DNA of 32,432 nt from Flexilinea sp. (lineage in GTDB: Bacteria; Chloroflexota; Anaerolineae; Anaerolineales; Anaerolineaceae), in contig JAFRIR010000141.1 of the NCBI GenBank assembly GCA_017432685.1, positions 1 through 32,432 of the forward strand. The letters run 5' to 3'. Below the pieces are notes generated by a model. It saw only the letters and a program-made list of their open reading frames with translations, was not told where the DNA came from and did not search any database. The translations under genes were made by a program, and so were the position numbers. Shown here one piece after another: positions 23,476-31,401 of this stretch (within the stretch, counting starts at the first letter, position 1; every line of letters begins with the position of its first letter).

Positions 23476-23501
23476 GATGGCGCGGTGCGCCGTCTTTTTT
23501 T
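23476..23501 (+). terminator. Intrinsic terminator before rnhB
   Basis: GATGGCGC (23476-23483) and GCGCCGTC (23487-23494) form an 8-bp stem with a 3-base loop and one G-U pair, followed by seven T residues (23495-23501). It ends the glycosyltransferase transcript, and rules out the GTG at 23485 as a likely rnhB start because that lies in the stem. Confidence 0.85.
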
Positions 23502-23514
23502 CAAAGAGGTCTAT

Positions 23515-24150
23515 TTGAAACACTCACCAACATTGGAATTTGAACAGGATTTATGGTCGCGGGGATGTCTTTCTGTTGCCGGGATCGATGAAGCGGGCAG
23601 AGGCGCCTGGGCCGGTCCGGTTTGTGCAGGAGCGGTGATCTTACCTGCGGATCCGGACATTCTGACCAGGCTGGAAGGCGTTCGCGACAGCAAGCTGATG
23701 ACACCGGCTGAACGGGAAACGATGTTTGACATCATCACCGCCAATGCCGCAGCCTGGGCTGTGGGTGAAGCGAATGCGGAAGAGATCGACCGGATCAATA
23801 TCCTGAATGCCACAAAAAACGCCATGAAACGTGCCATCGCCGGTTTGGAAAAACAACCGGATCACCTTCTGATCGATTATGTCCGGCTGCATGACATAAC
23901 CATCCCGCAAACAGGCATCAAACACGGCGATATGCTTTCCCTTTCGATCGCCTGTGCATCGGTTTTGGCAAAAGTCACCCGGGACCGCTACATGTGCGGA
24001 GAAGCCGCATCGCTATATCCGCAGTACGGATTCGGCCAACACAAGGGGTACGGAACAAAGCTTCATCAACAGGCTTTGGCGGAATTCGGCCCCTGTCCCA
24101 TTCACCGCAGAAGCTTCCGCCCGCTGGCCGATGAAGCAACGCTGTTTTAA
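23515..24150 (+). CDS. rnhB: Ribonuclease HII
   Basis: The enzyme removes RNA from RNA-DNA hybrids and single ribonucleotides from DNA. The product is 211 residues, normal for RNase HII. VAGIDEAGRGAWAGPV holds the first catalytic pair D25-E26. VRDSKLM and the later LIDYVRLHD and KVTRDRYM carry the remaining conserved positions, and YGFGQHKGYGTKLHQQAL is the family's characteristic ending. I choose the TTG at 23515, preceded by AGAGGT, instead of the longer frame from GTG 23485, because that GTG is inside an intrinsic terminator. Confidence 0.93.
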   Translation: MKHSPTLEFEQDLWSRGCLSVAGIDEAGRGAWAGPVCAGAVILPADPDILTRLEGVRDSKLMTPAERETMFDIITANAAAWAVGEANAEEIDRINILNATKNAMKRAIAGLEKQPDHLLIDYVRLHDITIPQTGIKHGDMLSLSIACASVLAKVTRDRYMCGEAASLYPQYGFGQHKGYGTKLHQQALAEFGPCPIHRRSFRPLADEATLF

Positions 24151-24157
24151 CAAAATT

Positions 24158-24181
24158 GCAGAGCTGTCCTTGTGTGCTCTG
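24158..24181. terminator. Weak hairpin after rnhB
   Basis: GCAGAGC pairs with GCTCTGT around the 10-11 bases between. The sequence GCAGAGCTGTCCTTGTGTGCTC closely resembles the end of the 65-bp repeats near trxB, so it may be a fragment of that element. It lies between two convergent genes. Confidence 0.35.
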
Positions 24182-24201
24182 TACTGAATACAGGGCCTGG
24201 T

Positions 24202-24936
24202 TCAGGATATTTCTTTCCCGATCAGGGATTCAAATTGCTTCGGATCAAAACCCGGGTAAAGCTCTGCCATGAATTCCCGGATCTCCCGATAGGAACGCCC
24301 CGGTGAAAGCCGGTATGCCTCACTGATAAGCGTCTCACCCCAGATTCCCTCCGGACGGGCATAAACAGAGACATCCCAGCCGTAGTCCAATCCGAATTTG
24401 TTCTTTTTCGGACGGAAATCAGAAATCACAACAAACAGCATGTTCTGCAGAGCAGTGATCGTACCGTCAAAATTCTTCTCACCGCCCCGTCCGAAACCGG
24501 CTTCCCGTTTGATCTGCCAGCCGGGCATTTCCGGGATCCCGGTCAGGCAGTCCATGATCTTCTTCTGCCGGAACTGCACCTGCCCGGCATACCACAAATC
24601 CTCAAAATCATATTCCTGCCGCCGGTAAGACATAAACACGGGAAGCCATTCCCGGGAAATGATCCCGGCCTTCCCGCCGAAAAACTTCCCATAAGCCATC
24701 CGCTGATCCCGGGCAGCCAGCTTGCGCCACTCCCAGGGGTCCCGTTCTTCATTTCCGCTCCACCACCAGCGCGGGTCAACATATTCTTCGACAGAAAACC
24801 CCTCGATCCCGTTCCGGAACAGCGGCAAAAAACCGACCCGATCGATCAGACCGGTCAATTCATCAAAATTATGAACACATTCCGGATCATCCTCCGGCAA
24901 TCCGTACATGATCCATTCTCCGGCTTCGTTTCCCAT
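24202..24936 (-). CDS. AlkZ-related / uncharacterised soluble protein
   Basis: A 244-residue soluble protein rich in Trp, Tyr and charged residues. Visible blocks are DPRWWWSGNEERDPWEWRKL (about 54-73), AYGKFFGGKAGIISREWLP, and KREAGFGRGGEKNFDGTITA (about 143-162). I recall these blocks from bacterial proteins labelled AlkZ-related, which resemble the DNA crosslink-repair glycosylase family, but I cannot check this; the function is not established. ATG 24936 has AGAGGATC just before it with tight spacing; ATG 24909 is an alternative. A double palindromic operator lies 80-140 bases upstream, so the gene is probably under a dedicated repressor. It faces rnhB convergently. Confidence 0.6.
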   Translation of the reverse strand: MGNEAGEWIMYGLPEDDPECVHNFDELTGLIDRVGFLPLFRNGIEGFSVEEYVDPRWWWSGNEERDPWEWRKLAARDQRMAYGKFFGGKAGIISREWLPVFMSYRRQEYDFEDLWYAGQVQFRQKKIMDCLTGIPEMPGWQIKREAGFGRGGEKNFDGTITALQNMLFVVISDFRPKKNKFGLDYGWDVSVYARPEGIWGETLISEAYRLSPGRSYREIREFMAELYPGFDPKQFESLIGKEIS

Positions 24937-25015
24937 GATCCTCTTTTCCGTCAGGAGAGTTTCTGTGATCCTGCCCGTGAAAGGACAGAATCGATGTCAC
25001 CAGTATACCAAAATT

Positions 25016-25073
25016 TTGCAAAAGTCATATGACTTTTGCAAGTATCCTTGCGTTTTTCATATGACTTTTGCAA
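25016..25073. promoter_or_regulatory. Double palindromic operator upstream of the 24936 gene
   Basis: A perfect 26-bp palindrome (25016-25041, half-site ATGACTTTTGCAA) is followed by a degenerate second copy (25048-25073) whose right half CATATGACTTTTGCAA is identical. The copies are 32 bp apart, close to three DNA turns. The location between a terminator and the start of the minus-strand gene suggests cooperative binding by a dimeric regulator. The regulator is not identified. Confidence 0.7.
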
Positions 25074-25083
25074 ATATTATAAA

Positions 25084-25120
25084 ACGATCCCGTATGTCTG
25101 CAATCAGCATACGGGATCGT
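25084..25120 (-). terminator. Terminator of the TrpB-like gene
   Basis: ACGATCCCGTATG (25084-25096) and CATACGGGATCGT (25108-25120) form a perfect 13-bp stem with an 11-base loop. On the minus strand TTTTATAATATTT follows. T-rich sequence on the other side lets it act in both directions. Confidence 0.85.
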
Positions 25121-25122
25121 CT

Positions 25123-25147
25123 TTCTTATTTCTGATTTCTTATTTCT
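25123..25147. repeat. Heptamer array, unit AAATAAG (minus strand)
   Basis: Three units AAATAAG, AAATCAG, AAATAAG on the minus strand begin two bases after the TGA stop of the TrpB-like gene. Orientation relative to the gene is the same as at 22575-22616. Confidence 0.8.
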
Positions 25148-26508
25148 CAGTTCTTCGGGAAGTACTTCTGCAGATCCTCATCGGTCGGAATATAATCATT
25201 CATCTGACCGTTGTGGAACTTTTCATAGGCCACCAGGTCAAAGTAACCGGTACCGGTCAAACCGAAGAGGATGGTCTTTTCCTCGCCGGTCTCTTTGCAG
25301 CGCAGCGCTTCATCGATGGCGGCTTTGATGGCGTGGGAGCTTTCCGGCGCGGGCAGGATCCCTTCCACCCGGGCAAACTGTTCAGCTGCCTGGAAAACGT
25401 CCGTCTGGACATAGGAGCGGGCTTCCATGTATCCGTCATCATAGAGCTGGGACAAAATCGGGCTCATACCATGGTAGCGCAGACCGCCCGCATGGTTGGC
25501 AGAGGGGATGAAGTCGCAGCCAAGCGTGTACATTTTTGCCATCGGGCAGACCTTACCGGTATCGCAGAAGTCATAGGCATAGACACCGCGGGTGAAGCTC
25601 GGGCAGGAAGCCGGTTCAACGGCAATGAAGCGATAATCCTGTTCTCCGCGCAGTTTTTCACCCATGAACGGTGCAATCAAGCCACCCAGGTTGGAGCCGC
25701 CGCCGGCACAGCCGATGATGATATCAGGTTTCACACCAATCTTGTCAAATGCAGCTTTGCTTTCAAGACCGATCACGGACTGGTGCAGCAGGACCTGGTT
25801 CAAAACAGATCCAAGCACGTAGCGGTAACCCGGATTGGAAACAGCCACTTCCACCGCTTCGGAGATGGCACAGCCCAGAGAACCGTCCGTTCCCGGATGT
25901 TCTTCATTGATCTTGCGTCCGATGTTCGTTTCCATGGATGGAGACGGGGTAACGGATGCACCGTAAGTGCGCATCACTTCCCGGCGGAAGGGTTTCTGTT
26001 CATAGGAGACCTTCACCATGAACACTTTGCAGTCCAGTTCAAAATAGGAACAGGCCATGGAAAGAGCAGTGCCCCACTGGCCGGCGCCGGTTTCGGTGGT
26101 GACGCCCTTCAGCCCCTGCTTTTTCGCGTAATATGCCTGAGCGATGGCGGAATTCAGTTTATGAGAACCGGAAGTGTTATTTCCTTCGAACTTATAATAA
26201 ATTTTCGCAGGGGTCTGCAGTTTCTTTTCCAGACAGTAGGCACGGACCAAAGGAGAAGGGCGGTACATCTTGTAGAACTCATAGATCTCCTGCGGGATCG
26301 GATAATACTGTGTATCGTTATCCAGTTCCTGTTTGATGAGTTCTTCACAGAACACCGGAGCAAGATCTTCCGCTTTCATCGGTTCTTTTGTTCCCGGGTT
26401 AATGAGCGGTGCGGGTTTGTTCTTCATGTCCGCACGCAGGTTATACCAGGCTGTCGGCATCTCGGATTCTTCGAGGTAGGTTTTATAAGGAATGGTATTG
26501 GTTGACAT
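25147..26508 (-). CDS. trpB: TrpB-like PLP enzyme (tryptophan synthase beta, TrpB2 type)
   Basis: A 453-residue PLP enzyme of the TrpB2 group, longer than classical TrpB (about 400). NNTSGSHKLNSA contains the PLP lysine K117, TETGAGQWGTALSMA follows at about 137-151, and the phosphate-binding GCAGGGSNLGG is near 254. The N-terminal YPIPQEIYEFYKMYRPSPLV is typical of the long form. It condenses indole with serine, or in some members acts on phosphoserine. No trpA is adjacent, as is usual for TrpB2. A T-box leader with a UGG specifier lies upstream, supporting a role in tryptophan supply. AGAGGAG is well placed before the ATG. Confidence 0.93.
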   Translation of the reverse strand: MSTNTIPYKTYLEESEMPTAWYNLRADMKNKPAPLINPGTKEPMKAEDLAPVFCEELIKQELDNDTQYYPIPQEIYEFYKMYRPSPLVRAYCLEKKLQTPAKIYYKFEGNNTSGSHKLNSAIAQAYYAKKQGLKGVTTETGAGQWGTALSMACSYFELDCKVFMVKVSYEQKPFRREVMRTYGASVTPSPSMETNIGRKINEEHPGTDGSLGCAISEAVEVAVSNPGYRYVLGSVLNQVLLHQSVIGLESKAAFDKIGVKPDIIIGCAGGGSNLGGLIAPFMGEKLRGEQDYRFIAVEPASCPSFTRGVYAYDFCDTGKVCPMAKMYTLGCDFIPSANHAGGLRYHGMSPILSQLYDDGYMEARSYVQTDVFQAAEQFARVEGILPAPESSHAIKAAIDEALRCKETGEEKTILFGLTGTGYFDLVAYEKFHNGQMNDYIPTDEDLQKYFPKN

Positions 26509-26668
26509 AAGGTTTTCTCCTCTTTTTGTTTAGGGTATAGGGTTTAGTGGTTAGGGTTTAGCGGCTTGCCGCCGCTTCTGAGACAACATCATTGGATATC
26601 GGAAATCTTTTTCGGCGCTCAGCGCCAGCTCAAAAAAAAGTAAAACATAAAAGAACTCCAAACATTTC
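26509..26668. other. Region between T-box terminator and the TrpB-like start
   Basis: Contains the ribosome site, a heptamer array (26528-26562) and two small G/C-rich palindromes (GCGGCTTGCCGCCGC and GGCGCTCAGCGCC). No gene seen. Confidence 0.5.
26528..26562. repeat. Heptamer array, unit TAGGGTT
   Basis: Units TAGGGTA, TAGGGTT, TAGTGGT, TAGGGTT and a partial unit lie in the leader of the TrpB-like gene. The unit is close to the reverse complement of the CCCTATA unit at 18114-18252. Confidence 0.75.
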
Positions 26669-26963
26669 GGTTAAAAAACAACCCGGCAATCATCAGATTG
26701 CCGGGACAGATTTACATTCAAACCTGCGGTGCCACCCCGCTTGACATCTTTCGATGCCCACTCTTGCATACCATCATATGCCGCCCTTTGTTCACGGAGA
26801 GTCCGCGCTCCGTCTTCCATACTCAGGATCATAATCCCTTTCCGGTCGCCCTCAGAAGCCCATTCGATACTTACATTCCCTTCCGCACTCTCACCACCGG
26901 CGGTTCTCTGTAAAGAAAAGCGGTAAATTCTACTTACACTTCATCAACGGTTTTTCAATTATT
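26669..26963 (-). ncRNA. T-box riboswitch, tryptophan type
   Basis: The minus-strand leader carries GGGGTGGCACCGCAGG (26723-26738), the T-box sequence that pairs with the uncharged tRNA end. It is followed by an intrinsic terminator: CCCGGCAATC (26682-26691) with GATTGCCGGG (26696-26705) and a long T-run. Upstream, CAGAGAACC and CCGGTGGTGAGAG match the distal part of Stem I. GAATGGGCTTCTGAG gives TGG (26860-26862) at the expected specifier position after GAA, the Trp codon. Shortage of charged tRNA-Trp should open transcription of the TrpB-like gene. The specifier is by eye and would benefit from a covariance model. Confidence 0.85.
26682..26705 (-). terminator. T-box controlled terminator
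   Basis: A perfect 10-bp stem with loop ATCA is followed on the minus strand by TTGTTTTTTAACC. It lies 18 bases after the T-box sequence, so the antiterminator and terminator compete as in known T-boxes. Confidence 0.88.
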
Positions 26964-26969
26964 ACCTGT

Positions 26970-26998
26970 TTTATAAAACCGTTTTAAAATTCTGTCAA
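26970..26998 (-). promoter_or_regulatory. Promoter of the T-box and TrpB-like gene
   Basis: Minus strand TTGACA (26993-26998) and TATAAA (26970-26975) are 17 bp apart. Transcription would start near 26963, just before Stem I. Confidence 0.82.
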
Positions 26999-27038
26999 GA
27001 AATTCACAAAAAGTTCATGACGACGAATATTGACAAGC

Positions 27039-27085
27039 GTTACGATTCACGCGTAACCGTCCCTTACCACCCCGTGAATCGTAAC
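27039..27085. mobile_element. 47-bp palindromic element with 8-bp flanking direct repeats
   Basis: Perfect 13-bp inverted ends GTTACGATTCACG (27039-27051) and CGTGAATCGTAAC (27073-27085) are flanked by TGACAAGC at 27031-27038 and 27086-27093, which looks like a target-site duplication. The ends resemble the outer end of the transposase-flanking unit at 31251. Confidence 0.7.
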
Positions 27086-27193
27086 TGACAAGCTCATGAA
27101 TGGAAACAAAAAAAATTATCCGGTAATGAAAACGAACTTAAAACACATCAAAGAATTATCACGATATAATAGGTATGATGCAGCTGTTCAGAA

Positions 27194-27283
27194 GGGGACG
27201 GTTACGCGCCAGCGGAACTGTCACCGGAAGACGCAAACGATGAAATGGGTGACGGTTCCATCCTTCGGATAGTAACCGTCACC
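27194..27283. repeat. GGGGAC-type inverted repeat upstream of hsdR
   Basis: GGGGACGGTTAC (27194-27205) faces GTAACCGTCACC (27272-27283). A tighter hairpin uses GGTGACGGTT (27248-27257) with AACCGTCACC (27274-27283) and an inner ATCC-TTC-GGAT stem. The family is the same as at 524-581. Confidence 0.6.
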
Positions 27284-27365
27284 GTCAGATGGTTCTGAAT
27301 AGATACGATTTGATAATAACCGGCAAAATACGACCTGATCTGAAAATCCATTTCCAGCAGGAGGT

Positions 27366-29738
27366 ATGATGGAATTGCTTCTGCCTAAAAATCAAATGAC
27401 CGAAGAGGATATAAAGCTGAACTATATTACGCCGGCTATATTATCACGCGGGTGGCAAAATAAAATAACAATGGAAACAAAAGTCCGGTTTACCGACGGG
27501 AAAATCAATATTCGCGGTAATCTGGTAACCCGCGGAAATCCGAAAAAGGCAGACTATATCCTGTACATCAATTCCAACAACCCGATCGCTATTGTAGAAG
27601 CAAAAGATAATAACCACACGGTATCGCATGGGCTGCGGCAGGCTATGGATTATGCGCAGATGCTGGACATTCCCTTCGCGTACAGTTCCAATGGTGACGC
27701 TTTTTATGAGCATGATTTTCTGACCGGTCTTGAGCGTTCGATTCCATTAGAGGAATTTCCGACCTACAATCAATTGCTTTTCCGCTATCGGACTGAAACA
27801 GGAAATGGGGCAGGAATCACCGATGCTGAGATGTCGATGATTCAGCAGCCATACTATACCAGCCAGAACACCTGGCCGCCCCGTTACTATCAGCGTATTG
27901 CAGTGAACCGGACAGTTGAGGCAATCGCAAGAGGACAAAAGCGGCTGCTTCTTGTGATGGCGACCGGAACAGGAAAAACGTATTCGGCATTTCAGATCGT
28001 TTACCGCCTGCTTCAAGCCGGAACCGTGAAAAAAGTTCTTTATCTTGCCGACCGCAACATTCTGGTAGACCAGACAATTCAGCAGGATTTCCGGCCACTG
28101 GAAAAAACCGTTCATAAGATCAATTTTGCAAAAGATGACCCATCCACAATTACTTCTTATGAGGTGTATTTTTCTTTATACCAGCAGCTGACAGGAGACA
28201 GCGACCCGGAAGATCCGGATCAGGAAGATGAAACACTGTCCAGGCTGGCAGCTCTCTTCACACCGGATTTCTTCGACCTCATTATCGTTGATGAGTGCCA
28301 CCGCGGGTCTGCCAAAAAGGACAGCAACTGGCGGAAAATCCTTGAATACTTTTCCTCGTCTATCCAGCTGGGGATGACCGCCACGCCCAGGGAAACGAAG
28401 TATATTTCCAACATCGATTATTTCGGCGAACCGGTTTATACCTACAGCCTGAACCAGGGCATTCAGGATGGTTTTCTTGCGCCGTTCCGGGTTCACAAAA
28501 TCACAACGGACATCGGTGATGGCTGGCGTCCGTTCAAAGGGCAGCGGGACATCTACGGGAATGAGGTCGAAGACAGGATCTATAACAACCGGGATTATGA
28601 CTACAACATCATTCTGGAAGACAGGACCAATCAGGTCGCGCAAAAGATCACGGATTTTTTGAAAAAGACCGGCCGCATGTCGAAAACCATTGTGTTCTGT
28701 GCCAATGAAGACCATGCGGAACGGATGCGCATTGCGCTTTCCAACCTGAACGCGGATATCGTCAAAGAGCATCCGGATTATGTCGTGCGAATCACCGGCA
28801 GTGATGTTTACGGGAAAAGCAAACTGGATTATTTTATTTCTGTCAGCGCGGAATATCCCGTCATTGCGACAACGTCAAAGCTGCTTTCCACCGGAGCCGA
28901 CTGCAAGATGACAAAACTGATCGTTTTGGACCAGATGATCAATTCCATGACGGAATTCAAACAGATCATCGGCAGGGGCACGCGAATCCGGGAAAAGGAG
29001 GATAAACTGTTCTTTACGGTCATGGATTTCCGACGGGTGAGCGATTTGTTTGCAGATCCGGATTGGGATGGTCCGATCGAAATCGATGATGATTATGATC
29101 CCGATCATCCCGGCGGAGGAGGAAGACCGAGCGGCGGCGGACCGAATCCCCCGGATCCAACTGTTCCGAAACCGTACGTGGATGCTGAAGGCGCTCCGGT
29201 GAACATTATCAATGAAACCGTAGCGATTTATGACGCGGACGGTAAACTGCTGCGGACGGAAAACATCATTGATTACACAAAACTCAATATTATCGGCGAA
29301 TACGGGAATCTGGAAACCTTCCTTTCCTTCTGGACAGCCGTGAATAAGAAGAAAGCGCTTCAGGATCTTTTGGAAAAACAGGGGATCGACCTGAAAGCGC
29401 TCAAGGCTGAAAAAGGAATGAGTGATATGGACGATTTTGACTTTATCTGTCACATCGCTTATGACCAACGGCCTCTGACCCGGCGGGAACGGGCGGACAA
29501 TGTCAAAAAACGTGATTTCTTCAGCAAATATTCCGGTATCGCCCGGGAAGTCCTGGAAGCGCTGCTGGAAAAATACATGAACCTGGGAATTTATGATATT
29601 GAAGACACAAACATCCTCAGCCTCGATCCGCTGAAACAATTTGGCGCTCCGTCCAAAATCGTAAAAGCCTTCGGTGGGAAAGACGCCTATTTCGAAGCGG
29701 TTCGGGCTTTGGAAAAAGCAATTTATGAGGTTGCCTGA
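27366..29738 (+). CDS. hsdR: Type I restriction enzyme R subunit (EcoEI-like)
   Basis: HsdR cuts and translocates unmethylated DNA in a type I complex. At 790 residues it is of the shorter EcoEI kind. The N-terminal nuclease has the D63...E78-x-K80 signature (KADYILY, IVEAKD). The motor has Walker A ATGTGKT at 189-195, the DECH box at 299-302, TAT at 338-340, and a later helicase block ending in IIGRGTRIREKE. A glycine/proline-rich linker lies near 580-600 (GGGGRPSGGGPNPPDP), then a C-terminal domain that binds the methylase. AGGAGG precedes ATGATG, so translation may start at 27366 or 27369. hsdM begins right after the stop. Confidence 0.95.
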   Translation: MMELLLPKNQMTEEDIKLNYITPAILSRGWQNKITMETKVRFTDGKINIRGNLVTRGNPKKADYILYINSNNPIAIVEAKDNNHTVSHGLRQAMDYAQMLDIPFAYSSNGDAFYEHDFLTGLERSIPLEEFPTYNQLLFRYRTETGNGAGITDAEMSMIQQPYYTSQNTWPPRYYQRIAVNRTVEAIARGQKRLLLVMATGTGKTYSAFQIVYRLLQAGTVKKVLYLADRNILVDQTIQQDFRPLEKTVHKINFAKDDPSTITSYEVYFSLYQQLTGDSDPEDPDQEDETLSRLAALFTPDFFDLIIVDECHRGSAKKDSNWRKILEYFSSSIQLGMTATPRETKYISNIDYFGEPVYTYSLNQGIQDGFLAPFRVHKITTDIGDGWRPFKGQRDIYGNEVEDRIYNNRDYDYNIILEDRTNQVAQKITDFLKKTGRMSKTIVFCANEDHAERMRIALSNLNADIVKEHPDYVVRITGSDVYGKSKLDYFISVSAEYPVIATTSKLLSTGADCKMTKLIVLDQMINSMTEFKQIIGRGTRIREKEDKLFFTVMDFRRVSDLFADPDWDGPIEIDDDYDPDHPGGGGRPSGGGPNPPDPTVPKPYVDAEGAPVNIINETVAIYDADGKLLRTENIIDYTKLNIIGEYGNLETFLSFWTAVNKKKALQDLLEKQGIDLKALKAEKGMSDMDDFDFICHIAYDQRPLTRRERADNVKKRDFFSKYSGIAREVLEALLEKYMNLGIYDIEDTNILSLDPLKQFGAPSKIVKAFGGKDAYFEAVRALEKAIYEVA

Positions 29739-31229
29739 ATGGGAAATTTAAACAGTTTTGTGAAACGGATCCGGGATATCATGCGGAATGATGCCGGCAT
29801 TAATGGCGACGCCCAGCGCATTGAACAGATCGCCTGGATGCTGTTCCTGAAAGTATATGACGCCAAGGAAGAGGATTGGGAGTTCAGTGAGGACGATTAT
29901 CAGTCCATCATTCCGGAACCCTGCCGCTGGCGGAATTGGGCGGTGGACGACCGGTCCGGGAAAGCTCTGACCGGAGACAGACTTCTAAATTTCGTCAATA
30001 ATGTTCTTTTCCCGGTTCTGAAAGGAAAGGATGCCGGGGAGATAAAGGGGATCGCCGTCGACAAAGATACACCGGTGAAAAAGGCGATCGTCCGGACGAC
30101 TTTTGAGGATGCCAATCAGTACATGAAAGACGGTGTTCTGCTCCGTCAGGTGATCAATGTGATCGATGATCTTGATTTAGGGGATTATGAAGAAAGCCAT
30201 GCTTTCGGGGAAATTTACGAATCGATCCTTCGGGAATTGCAAAGCGCCGGTTCGGCAGGGGAATTTTATACCCCTCGCGCGGTGACGGATTTCATGGCGA
30301 AAATGATCCAGCCGAAGATTGGGGAACGCTGCGCGGATTTTGCCTGCGGCACCGGCGGCTTTCTGACTTCCTGGCTGAAGGAGCTGGAAGCGGAAGTAAA
30401 AGACACGGCAGACCGTGAGAAATTCAACACTTCCATTTACGGCATTGAGAAAAAACAGTTCCCTTATATGCTCTGTGTGACCAATATGCTGCTGCATGAC
30501 ATCAATATGCCACAGATTTATCATGACAATTCGCTGCTGAAAAAGGTTCTGGACTATACGGAGGAAGATCGATATGACGTGGTTTTGATGAATCCGCCCT
30601 ACGGGGGCAGCGAAAAAAACGAGGTCAAAGCAAATTTCCCTGCCGATCTTGCCAGCAGCGAGACAGCCGACCTGTTTATGTCCGTCATTATGTACCGCCT
30701 GAAAAAGACCGGCAGGGCAGCGGTGATCCTGCCGGACGGATTCCTGTTCGGGACGGATAATGCCAAGGTGGCCATCAAGACGAAATTGTTCAAAGAATTC
30801 AATCTTCACACCGTGATCCGAATGCCTCACAGCGTTTTTTCCCCGTATACTTCGATCACCACCAACATCCTGTTTTTCGATCATAACGGTCCCACAAAGG
30901 AAACCTGGTTCTACCGTCTGGACATGCCGGACGGATACAAGAATTTTTCCAAGACAAAACCGATGAAGCAGGAACATTTCGCTCCGGCTGTTGACTGGTG
31001 GCATGACCGGAAAGAGATCACCGTCGATGGTTTTGACAAGGCGAAAAAATACACGGCACAGCAGATCGCTGAACGAAACTACAACATCGATTTGTGCGGT
31101 TATCCGCATGAAGAAGAAGAGATCCTGCCTCCCGATGAGCTGATCCGCCAATATCAGGAAAAACGAGCCAGCCTGAACGCCGACATCGACCGGATTTTAG
31201 CGCAGATCACGGAAATATTGGGAATATAG
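29739..31229 (+). CDS. hsdM: Type I restriction-modification methylase M subunit
   Basis: HsdM is the N6-adenine methyltransferase subunit, 496 residues. A helical N-terminal domain (about 1-140) comes first, then GEFYTPR at 174-180, the SAM-binding FACGTGGF at 201-208 and the catalytic NPPY at 285-288. The C-terminal region HEEEEILPPDELIRQYQEKR is probably a coiled coil that contacts the specificity subunit. The ATG directly follows the hsdR stop, so translation is coupled. The R-M order normally continues with hsdS, which is not found in the remaining 1.2 kb; a transposase gene and repeats occupy that place. Confidence 0.95.
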   Translation: MGNLNSFVKRIRDIMRNDAGINGDAQRIEQIAWMLFLKVYDAKEEDWEFSEDDYQSIIPEPCRWRNWAVDDRSGKALTGDRLLNFVNNVLFPVLKGKDAGEIKGIAVDKDTPVKKAIVRTTFEDANQYMKDGVLLRQVINVIDDLDLGDYEESHAFGEIYESILRELQSAGSAGEFYTPRAVTDFMAKMIQPKIGERCADFACGTGGFLTSWLKELEAEVKDTADREKFNTSIYGIEKKQFPYMLCVTNMLLHDINMPQIYHDNSLLKKVLDYTEEDRYDVVLMNPPYGGSEKNEVKANFPADLASSETADLFMSVIMYRLKKTGRAAVILPDGFLFGTDNAKVAIKTKLFKEFNLHTVIRMPHSVFSPYTSITTNILFFDHNGPTKETWFYRLDMPDGYKNFSKTKPMKQEHFAPAVDWWHDRKEITVDGFDKAKKYTAQQIAERNYNIDLCGYPHEEEEILPPDELIRQYQEKRASLNADIDRILAQITEILGI

Positions 31230-31250
31230 AATAAACGTAGCTTTTAAACG

Positions 31251-31376
31251 GTTATAGTTCACGGGTTCGCCAACGGGGACTGTCCCTTTATGGGACTGTC
31301 CCCACCGGATGAGCGTTTTGATCGATTCTTCCGAAGGAATCTAAAAAGGGGTCTGTCCCTTTATGGGACAGTCCCC
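31251..31376. repeat. Left palindromic repeat unit(s) flanking the RAYT gene
   Basis: Two 29-bp palindromic cores lie at 31275-31303 and 31348-31376, each of the form GGGG(A/T)CTGTCCC, TTTAT, GGGAC(T/A)GTCCCC. The 24 bases at 31251-31274 (GTTATAGTTCACGGG then TTCGCCAAC) match the reverse complement of the spacer in the right-hand array at 21 of 24 positions. The left copy is therefore inverted relative to the right-hand array. Confidence 0.85.
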
Positions 31377-31401
31377 AGGTGACCATGAAAGGAAACAATA
31401 C

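Noticed and set aside
23485..23514. GTG start extending RNase HII by ten residues
   Set aside because: The GTG sits in the stem of an intrinsic terminator; TTG 23515 has AGAGGT before it.
25036..26505. 489-residue plus-strand frame
   Set aside because: Shadow of the TrpB-like gene on the other strand; the translation has no coherent fold and matches nothing I know.
31363..31401. Longer N-terminus for the RAYT protein (MGQSPGDHERKQY)
   Set aside because: These codons come from the palindromic repeat; MPR at 31402 is the family's usual start and has a ribosome site.
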